A DNA stretch of 50,860 bases from Mesorhizobium sp. ORS 3324 (GTDB taxonomy: Bacteria; Pseudomonadota; Alphaproteobacteria; Rhizobiales; Rhizobiaceae), in NCBI GenBank assembly GCA_000824825.2, contig LM655196.1, positions 1-50,860 on the forward strand. Reading direction: 5' to 3'. Both the position numbers and the translations under genes were made by a program. Below the pieces are notes generated by a model. It had not been told where the DNA came from, did no database searches, and saw only the letters and a program-made list of their open reading frames with translations. Position 1 is the first letter of the stretch; the number at the start of each line of letters is the position of its first letter. Positions 17,445 through 26,554 of the stretch are shown one piece after another.

Positions 17445-19640
17445 GTGGTCATCTTCAGCACAGCACCGATAGCCTTGGGCAGTCGCCTTCGCCGCGCGAA
17501 TGGCCATGCTGAAACGCGGCGGAAGCCGGTCGGCCTTCTCCACGCAACGGCCCGCTCGAAAAGGTCGCGTCGCGTCCCGCGCCGCCGCCCAGCGCGCGTT
17601 CGCCGTACAATCCTGCTCCTTTTCGCTCTCACGCTTGCCAGCGTCGGATTTCTGTCGCCCTCTTTCGATTTTGCGAGATTGGTCTCACAGGCGCGGCATT
17701 GGGCCGATCTTTTGCCCGGGTGGCTGCACTTTGCCGATGAACGGCTGGCCCTGCTGCCCGGCCAGGGGAGCCTTCCGGTCTGGCTGGCGGCGGCAGCCCT
17801 GGGATTGCTGACGGCGGCAGCCGCCAAGGCAAGGCGGAAACGACGAGGCCGTGAGCCAAGCGTGTCCGCGGAGACCGGCGCTCAATCCCCATTCAGGGAC
17901 ATCCAGCCGGCGCCCGGTACGGAACTCGCCTGCGCGCTGCGCTCCTGCAGGGCAGCGCTCGCGGGCGTCGCGGTTTTCAGCGGCGTGAGCAACATCCTCA
18001 TGCTGACCGGTGCGATGTTCATGCTGCAGGTCTATGATCGGGTGCTGCCGAGCCGCAGCGTTCCGACCCTGGTCGGCATGGCGATATTGGCAGGTGTTCT
18101 GTTTGTCGGGCAGGCCGTCATCGACCTCCTGCGCGGCCGCATCATGACGCGGATCGGCGCCGAGTTGGACGAAGCGGTCGGGGGACGCGTGTTCACCGCC
18201 GTCTCCAGACTGCCCCTGTTCATCGGCCAGCAGAGCGATGGGCTGCAGCCGCAGCGCGATCTCGACAACATCCGCACATTTCTGTCGAGCCCCGGGCCTA
18301 GCACGCTTTTCGACTTGCCGTGGCTGCCTTTTTATCTGGCGATCATCTGGAGCCTTCACCCGACCCTCGGGATCACCGCCGCCTGCGGCGCAATCGTGCT
18401 GGTGATCTTGACGGCCACCACCGAGGTCTTCACGCGCAAACCGATGGGCGCGGCCGTCATGACGGCCCTGCGGCGCAACGGATTCGCCGAGGCCAGCCGC
18501 CGCAACGCGGAGGTGCTGTCGGCGATGGGCATGGGCAAGCGCCTGCATGACCATTGGCGGGAAGCGAGCCGGCAACATCTCGCGCAACAGCAGCTGGTCA
18601 GCGATATCGTCGGCGGCTTTGGCAGCTTCGCCCGCGCCCTGCGGCTGATGCTGCAGTCGGCAATGCTGGGCATCGGCGCCTGGCTGGTCATCCAGGGCGA
18701 GGCGACGTCCGGGATCATCATCGCCGGGTCGATCCTCGCGGGCCGCGCGCTTGCGCCCGTCGACCTTGCTATCGCCCATTGGCGCAACTTCGTCGGCGCG
18801 CGCCAGAGCTGGCGTCGGTTGAGCAACCTGCTCGCCCGGCTGCCCCAGGACGGCCAGCCGATGGCGCTTCCGGTGCCGAGCTCGAACCTGTCCGTGGATC
18901 GCATCGCGATCGGCGCGCCGGGCACGCAGCGGATCATAGTGCAGAACGTCGAGTTCCGCCTGGAGGCCGGTTCGGTGCTTGGCATCATCGGACCAAGCGG
19001 TTCCGGAAAATCGAGCCTGGTTCGCGGGCTGGTCGGCGCGTGGCGGCCGCTGGCGGGCCGTATCAAGCTGGATGGAGCCGCCCTCGACCAGTGGTCGTCA
19101 GAGCGCCTCGGCCGCTACATAGGATATCTGCCGCAGGACGTCGAACTGTTCGCCGGAACGGTCGCAGCCAATATCGCGCGCTTCGAACCGGACGCGGACC
19201 CAGAGGCCGTTGTCGCCGCCGCCCGCGCGGCAGGCGTCCACGACCTGATCGTCGGCCTTCCCAACGGCTACGACACACAGATCGGAGAAGGCGGAGCCGC
19301 GCTTTCAGCCGGGCAGCGCCAGCGTGTCGCCCTGGCGCGCGCGCTCTACGGCGACCCCTTCCTTGTCGTCCTCGACGAGCCGAACTCCAATCTCGACATG
19401 GAAGGCGAAATGGCGCTTGCCCAGGCCATCCTCGGCATCAAGGCGCGCGGCGCCATCGTGGCGATCGTGGCGCATCGGCCCAACATCCTCAGCACTGTGG
19501 ATTTCATGCTGATGATGAAAGATGGCCAGATGCACATGTTCGGCACTCGGGACTGCGTCCTGTCGAAGCTTCTTCCGATGCCTCAGGTCGGCGGCGAGAG
19601 CCTGCAGCAGGTTTCAAGCTCGCCACATCTGCCGAATTGA
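17445..19640 (+). CDS. Type I secretion ABC transporter (PrtD-like) with N-terminal extension
   Basis: A 731-residue ABC exporter of the PrtD/AprD/HasD type. The membrane domain (about residues 165-460) opens with the typical AVFSGVSNILMLTGAMFMLQ and VYDRVLPSRSVPTL. The nucleotide-binding domain has Walker A GPSGSGKSS (about 516), signature LSAGQRQRVALARAL and Walker B VVLDEP. About 150 extra N-terminal residues hold an Arg-rich stretch and two extra hydrophobic segments; usual family length is near 570-600, so the extension or the GTG start may need revision. It overlaps the adaptor gene by four bases. The two large repeat proteins downstream are its probable cargo. A TolC partner is not in the window. 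Confidence 0.93.
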   Translation: MVIFSTAPIALGSRLRRANGHAETRRKPVGLLHATARSKRSRRVPRRRPARVRRTILLLFALTLASVGFLSPSFDFARLVSQARHWADLLPGWLHFADERLALLPGQGSLPVWLAAAALGLLTAAAAKARRKRRGREPSVSAETGAQSPFRDIQPAPGTELACALRSCRAALAGVAVFSGVSNILMLTGAMFMLQVYDRVLPSRSVPTLVGMAILAGVLFVGQAVIDLLRGRIMTRIGAELDEAVGGRVFTAVSRLPLFIGQQSDGLQPQRDLDNIRTFLSSPGPSTLFDLPWLPFYLAIIWSLHPTLGITAACGAIVLVILTATTEVFTRKPMGAAVMTALRRNGFAEASRRNAEVLSAMGMGKRLHDHWREASRQHLAQQQLVSDIVGGFGSFARALRLMLQSAMLGIGAWLVIQGEATSGIIIAGSILAGRALAPVDLAIAHWRNFVGARQSWRRLSNLLARLPQDGQPMALPVPSSNLSVDRIAIGAPGTQRIIVQNVEFRLEAGSVLGIIGPSGSGKSSLVRGLVGAWRPLAGRIKLDGAALDQWSSERLGRYIGYLPQDVELFAGTVAANIARFEPDADPEAVVAAARAAGVHDLIVGLPNGYDTQIGEGGAALSAGQRQRVALARALYGDPFLVVLDEPNSNLDMEGEMALAQAILGIKARGAIVAIVAHRPNILSTVDFMLMMKDGQMHMFGTRDCVLSKLLPMPQVGGESLQQVSSSPHLPN

Positions 19641-20980
19641 AGACGCTCCGGAATCTGGCAAGCAAGGCAGCCATCTTGAAGCGACCAACTGCCAACCGGC
19701 GATCCATCCGCCGCAACCTACTCGCCGGGGTAACCGTCGTCGCGTTGCTCGTCGGCGGGGCGGGTGTCTGGGCCGGGACGGTGGACATTTCGGGGGCGGT
19801 CATCTCGCACGGCGCGGTGGTCGTCGAGACCAGCGAGAAAAAGGTTCAGCATCCGACCGGCGGCGTGGTCGGCAAGATCTTCGTGCGCGACGGCGACCAT
19901 GTGCTGGCCGGAGATATGCTGGTCGAGCTCTCCGACACCATTGCGCGTGCCACGCTGGCGTTCGTGACCAAGAACCTGGACGAGCTTTACGCGCGAAAGT
20001 CCAGGCTCGAGGCCGAGCGCGACGGCAGCCAGCGAATGGAGCTTGCTCCGGAGCTCGCCGCGCGGATGGGCGATCCCGAAATTGCCGCCACGATAGCCGG
20101 CGAGCAACACCTGTTCGATCTTCGCCGGGTCGAGGTGTCCGGTAACAAGGCACGCCTGCGCGAGCGCATCGAGCAGCTCGGCAAGCAGATCGAAGGCTAT
20201 TCGGCCCAGGCAGAAGCAAAGACCAAGGAGATCGCGCTGATCAACGACGAGCTGGTCGACATTCGAAGCCTCGTCGAGATGAAGCTCACTGTCAGATCGA
20301 AGCTGACCGAATACGAGCGCGAGGCGACACGCATCGAGGGCGAACGGGCGCAGCTTTTATCGAGCATGGCGCAGGCAAAGGGCGCCATCGCTGAAGTCGA
20401 GCTCCAGATCCTGCAGCTCGACAAGGAATTCGCCAGCGAGACCGGAAGCGAGCTGCGCGACGTCGAAGCCAAGATCGCCGAGTTCGAGGAGAAGAAGGTC
20501 GCCGCCGAGGACCAACTGGCCCGCATCGATATTCGCGCTCCCGTCAGCGGCACGATTCATCAATCGACCATCCACACCGTAGGCGGTGTGGTCGGCGCGG
20601 GGGAGCCGATCATGCTGATTGTTCCCGACACCGACAGGCTCACGGTCGAGGTGAAGGCCGCTCCGCAGGATATCGACCAGCTCCTGATCGGTCAGCACGC
20701 GCTGCTGCGTTTCACCGCCTTCAACGTTCGCACGACGCCCGAGACGGAAGGCGTGGTGTCCATGATCTCGGCCGATGTCACGCGCGACCAACGCACCAAT
20801 GAAGTCTACTACACGGTGCGCATCACACCCGACCCACAGGGTCTGAAAAAACTCGGAGCGCTCCAGCTGGTGCCCGGCATGCCGGTGGAAGCCTTCATAC
20901 GGACCACCGATCGCAAGGTGATCACCTACCTGATGAAGCCGTTGACGGACCAGATGATGCGCGCGTTCAGGGATCAGTAG
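19637..20980 (+). CDS. Type I secretion membrane fusion protein (HlyD/PrtE family)
   Basis: A 447-residue periplasmic adaptor. One membrane helix (about residues 26-48, LLAGVTVVALLVGGAGVWAG) is followed by a biotinyl-lipoyl-like half (KVQHPTGGVVGKIFVRDGDH), a long coiled-coil hairpin, the second lipoyl half (IDIRAPVSGTIHQSTIHTVG) and a beta-barrel region. No in-frame ATG precedes the conserved N terminus. The likely start is a TTG overlapping the transporter stop as TTGA, indicating translational coupling; another TTG at 19676 follows AAGG. It should bridge the ABC protein at 17445 to an outer-membrane TolC-like channel. Confidence 0.9.
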   Translation: MKTLRNLASKAAILKRPTANRRSIRRNLLAGVTVVALLVGGAGVWAGTVDISGAVISHGAVVVETSEKKVQHPTGGVVGKIFVRDGDHVLAGDMLVELSDTIARATLAFVTKNLDELYARKSRLEAERDGSQRMELAPELAARMGDPEIAATIAGEQHLFDLRRVEVSGNKARLRERIEQLGKQIEGYSAQAEAKTKEIALINDELVDIRSLVEMKLTVRSKLTEYEREATRIEGERAQLLSSMAQAKGAIAEVELQILQLDKEFASETGSELRDVEAKIAEFEEKKVAAEDQLARIDIRAPVSGTIHQSTIHTVGGVVGAGEPIMLIVPDTDRLTVEVKAAPQDIDQLLIGQHALLRFTAFNVRTTPETEGVVSMISADVTRDQRTNEVYYTVRITPDPQGLKKLGALQLVPGMPVEAFIRTTDRKVITYLMKPLTDQMMRAFRDQ

Positions 20981-21050
20981 CTGCACTGCTCAGTTCGCCG
21001 CGCATATCGCACGCAATCCTGGTCCGCCTGTCTTGAACAAGGAGTATGTC

Positions 21051-22001
21051 ATGATGACGACGCAGCTGAGACCTCCGATCTTTCTGATCGGCAATTATCG
21101 GTCGGGCACGACCATGACGCAGAAGTTGATCGGGCTGCACCCCGACATCGTTACCTGGTATGAGCCCAAAACGGTGTGGCTTTACGCCGATCCGGCGCGG
21201 CGTCATGACGAATTTGGCGAGATCGATGCCACAGAAAGGGTCGCTCGTTACATTCGCAGCCGGTTCCTCGAATATCAATCGCGCAATGGCGGCCGACAGA
21301 TCATGGAAAACACGCCCGCAAATGTCCTGCGCGTGCCGTTTGTCCACCAAATTTTTCCGGAAGCCATATTTCTATACATTACGAGGAATCCATTCTCCTA
21401 CATAAGTTCGATGGAGCTTAAATGGCAGCGAGCAAAGTCTTTTAAGGGTCTACTACGGCTCTTGAAAATTACTCCAGTCACTCAGATTCACTATTATGCA
21501 AAAGACCTTGCAAAGCAGGTAATCACAAAGAGGGTATTGGGGCGAAAATACACATCGATCTATGGTCCTCGCTACAATGGAATAGATCGGGATTTGAAGG
21601 AGCAAGAAAAGTTGACGGTGATCGCGCGCCAGTGGGCCCGCGGCAATCGCAAGGCACGGGAAGACCTCGCAAGATTGGGAAGCGGCCGCGTATTCTCGTT
21701 CCGCTATGAGGATCTCATGCAGGATCCAGAGCCGGTTCTGCGGGGCATATACGAGCATTGCGGCCTGGACTGCGATGACCGCATCCTTCGCGCGGCAAAG
21801 GAGATGATCGATCCCGGCCGCCAACAGAAGTGGCTCCGCCTGGATCCGAACGAACTGGCGGCGATCATCCCGGAAGTCCGGGATGAGATGGAGTTCTACC
21901 GCTACGAGATCCCGTCCGTTCTGGTCGAGCATGGCTCGCGGCCAACCAGGACTGCCTTGGCGTTTCAGCATGGCCATCCGGATATTCCGTCGTCCCGCTG
22001 A
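21051..22001 (+). CDS. Sulfotransferase family protein
   Basis: A 316-residue protein with the PAPS-dependent sulfotransferase signatures: the 5'-phosphosulfate loop IFLIGNYRSGTTMTQKLI near the N terminus and the 3'-phosphate-binding strand LYITRNPFSYISSM about 90 residues later. It may sulfate a sugar of the exopolysaccharide or a lipid carrier, but the acceptor cannot be read from sequence. AAGGAG six bases upstream supports ATG 21051 over an upstream TTG. The middle of the gene (about 21350-21560) is near 40 percent GC by eye against well over 60 percent in its neighbours, a sign of recent acquisition or recombination. Confidence 0.85.
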   Translation: MMTTQLRPPIFLIGNYRSGTTMTQKLIGLHPDIVTWYEPKTVWLYADPARRHDEFGEIDATERVARYIRSRFLEYQSRNGGRQIMENTPANVLRVPFVHQIFPEAIFLYITRNPFSYISSMELKWQRAKSFKGLLRLLKITPVTQIHYYAKDLAKQVITKRVLGRKYTSIYGPRYNGIDRDLKEQEKLTVIARQWARGNRKAREDLARLGSGRVFSFRYEDLMQDPEPVLRGIYEHCGLDCDDRILRAAKEMIDPGRQQKWLRLDPNELAAIIPEVRDEMEFYRYEIPSVLVEHGSRPTRTALAFQHGHPDIPSSR

Positions 22002-22069
22002 GCAGTCCCTGGAAGAGGCATTGGCCGCCCGCCTTGGTCGGCCGCGTAAGTAACCAAGTGGAGATTGGC

Positions 22070-23572
22070 GTGGGCGACATTCGGCGCGGACTGGCAAAAC
22101 GCAGTGTCGTGGGCATGTTCTGGACGGGCCTGTCCATGGGTGCCCTGGCGGTCGCGGAGCTTGTCGCCCTCCTCCTCCTGGCCCGGCTGCTATCGCCCAA
22201 TGAGTTCGGCCTTTACTCCGCGGCGCTCATCGTCATCAGATTTTCGACCATCTTCCAGGGACTTGGCATCACGCCTGCGATCGTGCAGCGGCCTGTGCTG
22301 GAGGAGAGGCATCTTCGGGTCGGGTACACCTTGTCGCTCCTGCTTGGCCTTGCCGTTACCGCTCTGGTGTGGGCGATGGCGCCCACCATTGCCAGCCTTC
22401 TTCGCCTCGCCGATCTCACTCCGATTGTGCGCGCGATCTGCTTCATCTTCCTTTTCCAGGGCGGTTCCATGGTGGCGCTGGCCTCGGCCCAACGTGCGCT
22501 GCGGTTCCGTTGGCTCGCGCTTGTCGACGCGATCGCCTTCGCGGTCGGCTACGTGGTTGTCGGTCCGGTGCTGGCTTGGCTCGGCTTCGGCATCTGGTCG
22601 CTTGTCGCCGCGCTCCTGGTCCAGCAATTGTTCCGCACGATCGTGCTGCTCGCCGGCCAGCCGCACCCGATGCGGCCTTTGCTGGAGAGGAGCGCGATCC
22701 TCGAACTGCTCTATTTCGGAGGCGGCTTCACCATTGCCCGGGTCTTCAACTACCTCGCCACTCAGTTAGACCGGCTTGTCGTGGGCCGCTACCTGGGCGC
22801 CGATGCGCTCGGCGTCTACGGCCTCTCGTCGCAGCTCATGACAACCCCGGCGGTCATCGTCGGCCAGGTTCTCGATCGCGTGCTGTTTCCTACCATGGCA
22901 CTGGTCCAGGAAGAGCCCGTCCGACTTGCTCGCGCCTACCGCAGCGCGGTGGCCGGTTGCGCCATCCTCGTCCTGCCGGCCAGCGTGGTCGTGGCGATCG
23001 TCGCTCCCGAATTGGTTCGGGTCATCCTCGGACGGGGATGGGATGGTGCCGTCGCGCCGCTCCAGGTCCTGGCGTTCAGCATGCTGTTCCGCACGAGCTA
23101 CAAGCTTAGCGACTCGGTCTCGCGGGCAACCGGAACGGTTTACGCCCGAGCCTGGCGCCAAGCTGTTTTCACCATCGGTGTCTTCGTCGGAGCCTTCATA
23201 GGGCAGCTCTGGGGCGTGGAAGGAGTGGCGTTCGGCGTCGGCATGGCTTTCGGGATCAACTTCTTTCTCATGGCACAGTTGAGCCTGCGCGTGACAGCGA
23301 TGACGTGGCGGGAATTCGTGGTGGCGCACTTGCCCGGCCTCGCGCTCGCGGGCGCTCTCGGAGCAGGCGTCTGGGCATTCGTCGGATGGCTGCGCGAGTT
23401 CCGGCTGCCACCTCTTCCTCTGCTCATCGATACGGCGTTGCTGGCGTCTGCCGGATGCCTGCTGCTTTGCTGGATCCTGCCATCACTGTTCCTGGGACGG
23501 GATGGGCTATCGCTGCTGCGCCTGCTGGCGGCCGTGATGCCCGCGTGGCCCCAGCTCCGCCGCCAGGGATGA
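22070..23572 (+). CDS. Lipopolysaccharide/exopolysaccharide flippase (Polysacc_synt family)
   Basis: A 500-residue polytopic membrane protein of the MOP superfamily (WzxC/ExoT-like), which moves lipid-linked oligosaccharide across the inner membrane. About 12 hydrophobic segments are visible, and ARLLSPNEFGLYSAALIVIR, LDRLVVGRYLGADALGVYGL and FPTMALVQEEP match the family. Start choice is uncertain: GTG 22070 has GGAG six bases upstream, GTG 22058 and TTG 22034 are alternatives. It follows the sulfotransferase by 68 bases and is probably in the same transcript. With the ligase/polymerase at 35205 and the Wzc-like protein it would complete a Wzx/Wzy-type route. Confidence 0.9.
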   Translation: MGDIRRGLAKRSVVGMFWTGLSMGALAVAELVALLLLARLLSPNEFGLYSAALIVIRFSTIFQGLGITPAIVQRPVLEERHLRVGYTLSLLLGLAVTALVWAMAPTIASLLRLADLTPIVRAICFIFLFQGGSMVALASAQRALRFRWLALVDAIAFAVGYVVVGPVLAWLGFGIWSLVAALLVQQLFRTIVLLAGQPHPMRPLLERSAILELLYFGGGFTIARVFNYLATQLDRLVVGRYLGADALGVYGLSSQLMTTPAVIVGQVLDRVLFPTMALVQEEPVRLARAYRSAVAGCAILVLPASVVVAIVAPELVRVILGRGWDGAVAPLQVLAFSMLFRTSYKLSDSVSRATGTVYARAWRQAVFTIGVFVGAFIGQLWGVEGVAFGVGMAFGINFFLMAQLSLRVTAMTWREFVVAHLPGLALAGALGAGVWAFVGWLREFRLPPLPLLIDTALLASAGCLLLCWILPSLFLGRDGLSLLRLLAAVMPAWPQLRRQG

Positions 23573-23715
23573 AGACAGACCGATCAACGGCGAGGATCGA
23601 GGGGTAACAGACCGGGCTGTGACAACGTGAACAACGCCGAACTGTGCAAGCAGGGCACCCTCGATCGGGGTGGCACGCTTCCAGTTGGGAAAAATAGCGG
23701 TAGGGGAGAATTGGT

Positions 23716-26262
23716 ATGTCCAAATCACTTCGGATTCCGGACAGCGGCAATATCCTGGGACCAACCACGGCGGAGCTCGGCTCCGTGCCGTTCCTCAAGG
23801 GCCTTCACCTGATCAATGACGACTCGCCGACCGGTACCGGCGATCCGAGCGTCGCGGAGCACAGCGAGGATGGTGTGCTGGGAACTTCCCTGACAGGGGA
23901 AGCGAGCACCGACGACCACGGCCCCATTGCCGAAACCAGCACGCGCGGCAACGGCAGCAGCGCAGAGCAAGCCGCTATCGAGGTCGATGGTCTTATCTCC
24001 ACCTGCGGGACTACCCCGACCTGGGCGGGCGATGGCGGACTGAAGCTGACCGGCCTCGCAGGGGCGGCAGCCAGGATCGGCATTCATCTCGACGGCACCG
24101 TTTCCGATACGGCGAATGCCTCCGGCTTCTGGTACCATTCGGCCGCGCGCAATGCGGAAACCGGTGCAACCTATGCCGCCAGCCCGGATACGATCGCCGG
24201 CGCCAGCACGACGACGGCGACTACGCTCGCCATCAACAGCGCGCTTGGCGCCGATCCGATCTTTGAGACCAGGGTGGCGGCCGCCGGCGACGATGTCGAA
24301 GAGAAGGGCTCCGGCACGATCTCAGGCAACATCAACGATCTGGAGCTGGGTTATGACGGCACAACCCGCCAGACGGTCGGCATCCGCTTCACCAGCATCG
24401 ACATCCCCAAGGGCGCCATCATCACAAGCGCCTACATCCAGTTCCAGGCCAACGAGGTGAAGACCGGCGCGGCGTCACTGCTGATCCAGGGCGATAACGT
24501 CGACGATGCCAACCCCTTCACCACCGCCAGCTTCAACGTGTCCTCGCTTCCCAGGACGGCCGCATCCACCGCCTGGACGCCAGACCCATGGACCACGGTG
24601 GGCGAGCACGGCCTTGCCGAACGCACGCCTGATCTTTCGTCGATTGTTCAGGAGATCGTCAACCGCTCGGGCTGGGCGGCACTCAACGACATGGCCTTCC
24701 TGATCACCGGTACCGGCACGCGCACCGCCGATTCCTACGAATACAATCCGGCCAGCGCGCCGCTGCTGCACATCGAATATCTTCTGCCCGGTCCGGCCGG
24801 CAGTCCGGTGGCCTTCAACACCCCGCCCGACACCGATGCAAACGCCAATCAGATAGCCGAACTCGCCGCGGCGGGCACGGCCATCGGCATCACCGCCTCG
24901 GCCACGGATCCAGACGCCGGTTCTACCGTCGCCTACAGCCTCAATGACACGCGCTTCGCCATCAATGCCAGCACCGGCGTCATCACCCGCTCGGGCACCG
25001 GAACGCTCGACTTCGAGACCCAGTCGTCGATCAACTTGACGGTGACGGCAACCTCGTCGGACGGAAGCAAGGCCAACCACACCTACACCCTCGCCGTCCT
25101 CGACAGCCCCGAACCGGTCGCCTTCAACAATCCGCCGGACACCAACAGCGCGCCCAACCAAATCGCCCAGAACGCCGCGGCGGGCACGGCGGTCGGGATC
25201 ACAGCCTCTGCCAGGGACCCCGACGCCGGTTCGACAGTTACCTACACTATCGATGACCCGCGCTTCGCCATCAATTCCAGCACCGGCGTCATAACGCGCT
25301 CGGGCACCGGCACGCTCAATGCGACGACCGAGCCGACAGTCACCTTCCACGTGAAGGCAGCCTCGTCCGATGGCAGCACCGATACCCACGCCTTCAGCGT
25401 GAGCGTCGCGGGCAACCAGTTGCCGACATCGCTAACGCTGGAGCACACAATCCTGACTTCGCAGTGGTCGCCGCCGAGCCCCGACCCCATGGACATCGTC
25501 TACATCTCCCACCTCGGCACGCTGCTGGTTGCCGACAGCGAAGTCGACGAGATGTCCATTTTTACCGGCAAGAATCTCTACCAAATGAACCTGAACGGCA
25601 CCTTGGCAGGCACGCTCACGACCATCAGCTTTTCTGACGAGCCGGCCGGGGTCGCCTACAATCCCGCCAATCACCATCTCTTCTTCGCAGACGATACCGG
25701 CACGAAGAGCGTATACGAACTCAACCCTGGAGCGGACGGACGTTACAACACATCCGACGACATCTTGACCTCATTCAAGACGTCAGCGTTCGGCAGTTCG
25801 GACCCGGAGGGGATTGCGTACGACACCAATCGCGGGGTGCTATACGTCGCGGATGGCACAACCCAGATTATTTATACCGTCGCCCCGGGCCCGAACGGCA
25901 AGTTCGACGGTGTCGCGAGCACTGGTGGCGACGACATCGTCACGAGTTTTTCCGCGCGGTCGCTCGGAACCCCTTCCGACGAGAGCGTTGCGTACGACCC
26001 AGTCCACGACCTCCTTTACATCATTCAGTCGCGCAACTCGATCGCAATGGTGACGCCGACAGGCCAGTTGCTGGGCACGCTCGATATCTCCGCCGCCCAG
26101 GCGCACAAGCCATCGGGTTTGGCGCTGGCGCCGAGCAGCAATGATCCGGCACACCACATGAGCCTCTACATCACCGATCGCGGCGTGGATAACGATGCGA
26201 ATCCGACCGAGAACGACGGCAAGATCTATGAATTCCAATTGAACGATTGGCTCCTCGTCTGA
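23716..26262 (+). CDS. Large secreted repeat protein: DNRLRE-like, two cadherin-like repeats, beta-propeller
   Basis: An 848-residue protein with no Sec signal. Residues 1-130 are shared with the next gene. About 182-355 form a DNRLRE/CBM96-like beta-sandwich (GIRFTSIDIPKGAIITSAYI). About 366-465 and 469-568 are cadherin-like repeats with DPDAGSTV and FAINASTGVITRSGTGTLD. About 573-845 look like a six-bladed propeller of the NHL/SMP-30 kind (EPAGVAYNPANHHLFFADD, DPEGIAYDTNRGVLYVAD). There is no RTX repeat, but the end NDWLLV (acidic residue plus hydrophobics) resembles extreme C termini of type I substrates. Export through the PrtD/PrtE-like system is therefore inferred. GGGGAG precedes the ATG. 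An extracellular matrix or adhesin role is plausible. Confidence 0.85.
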   Translation: MSKSLRIPDSGNILGPTTAELGSVPFLKGLHLINDDSPTGTGDPSVAEHSEDGVLGTSLTGEASTDDHGPIAETSTRGNGSSAEQAAIEVDGLISTCGTTPTWAGDGGLKLTGLAGAAARIGIHLDGTVSDTANASGFWYHSAARNAETGATYAASPDTIAGASTTTATTLAINSALGADPIFETRVAAAGDDVEEKGSGTISGNINDLELGYDGTTRQTVGIRFTSIDIPKGAIITSAYIQFQANEVKTGAASLLIQGDNVDDANPFTTASFNVSSLPRTAASTAWTPDPWTTVGEHGLAERTPDLSSIVQEIVNRSGWAALNDMAFLITGTGTRTADSYEYNPASAPLLHIEYLLPGPAGSPVAFNTPPDTDANANQIAELAAAGTAIGITASATDPDAGSTVAYSLNDTRFAINASTGVITRSGTGTLDFETQSSINLTVTATSSDGSKANHTYTLAVLDSPEPVAFNNPPDTNSAPNQIAQNAAAGTAVGITASARDPDAGSTVTYTIDDPRFAINSSTGVITRSGTGTLNATTEPTVTFHVKAASSDGSTDTHAFSVSVAGNQLPTSLTLEHTILTSQWSPPSPDPMDIVYISHLGTLLVADSEVDEMSIFTGKNLYQMNLNGTLAGTLTTISFSDEPAGVAYNPANHHLFFADDTGTKSVYELNPGADGRYNTSDDILTSFKTSAFGSSDPEGIAYDTNRGVLYVADGTTQIIYTVAPGPNGKFDGVASTGGDDIVTSFSARSLGTPSDESVAYDPVHDLLYIIQSRNSIAMVTPTGQLLGTLDISAAQAHKPSGLALAPSSNDPAHHMSLYITDRGVDNDANPTENDGKIYEFQLNDWLLV

Positions 26263-26332
26263 TCCAAAGCGACCTTTAAGCACTTATCCCTGGAACGAGA
26301 CCGCCGCCCGCGCGAGTGAGGTCGAGGCAACG

Positions 26333-26357
26333 AGCCCCACCGCACTTGCGGGCTTTT
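26333..26357 (+). terminator. Candidate Rho-independent terminator after the first repeat protein
   Basis: AGCCC (26333-26337) pairs with GGGCT (26350-26354) across a 12-base loop and is followed by T residues. It lies 71 bases past the stop of the 848-residue protein and would separate it from the second repeat protein, though read-through is possible. Confidence 0.45.
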
Positions 26358-26554
26358 GTTGTCTGCAGTGGTGCTGCCCTGGCCGCAGCCTGAGCGCGAA
26401 GGTCGCGGGCAGTCAGCAAGACATCACCGACTGCAATGCAGCCGATCCCTCCGACCGTCGCTGCGATCGCGACGGGCCGGAGCTGGTTGCGATGTCCACA
26501 TCCGGCCCCATCGGGGGCGCAGGTTCGGAAAGATAGCGGCAAAGGAGATCTGAC

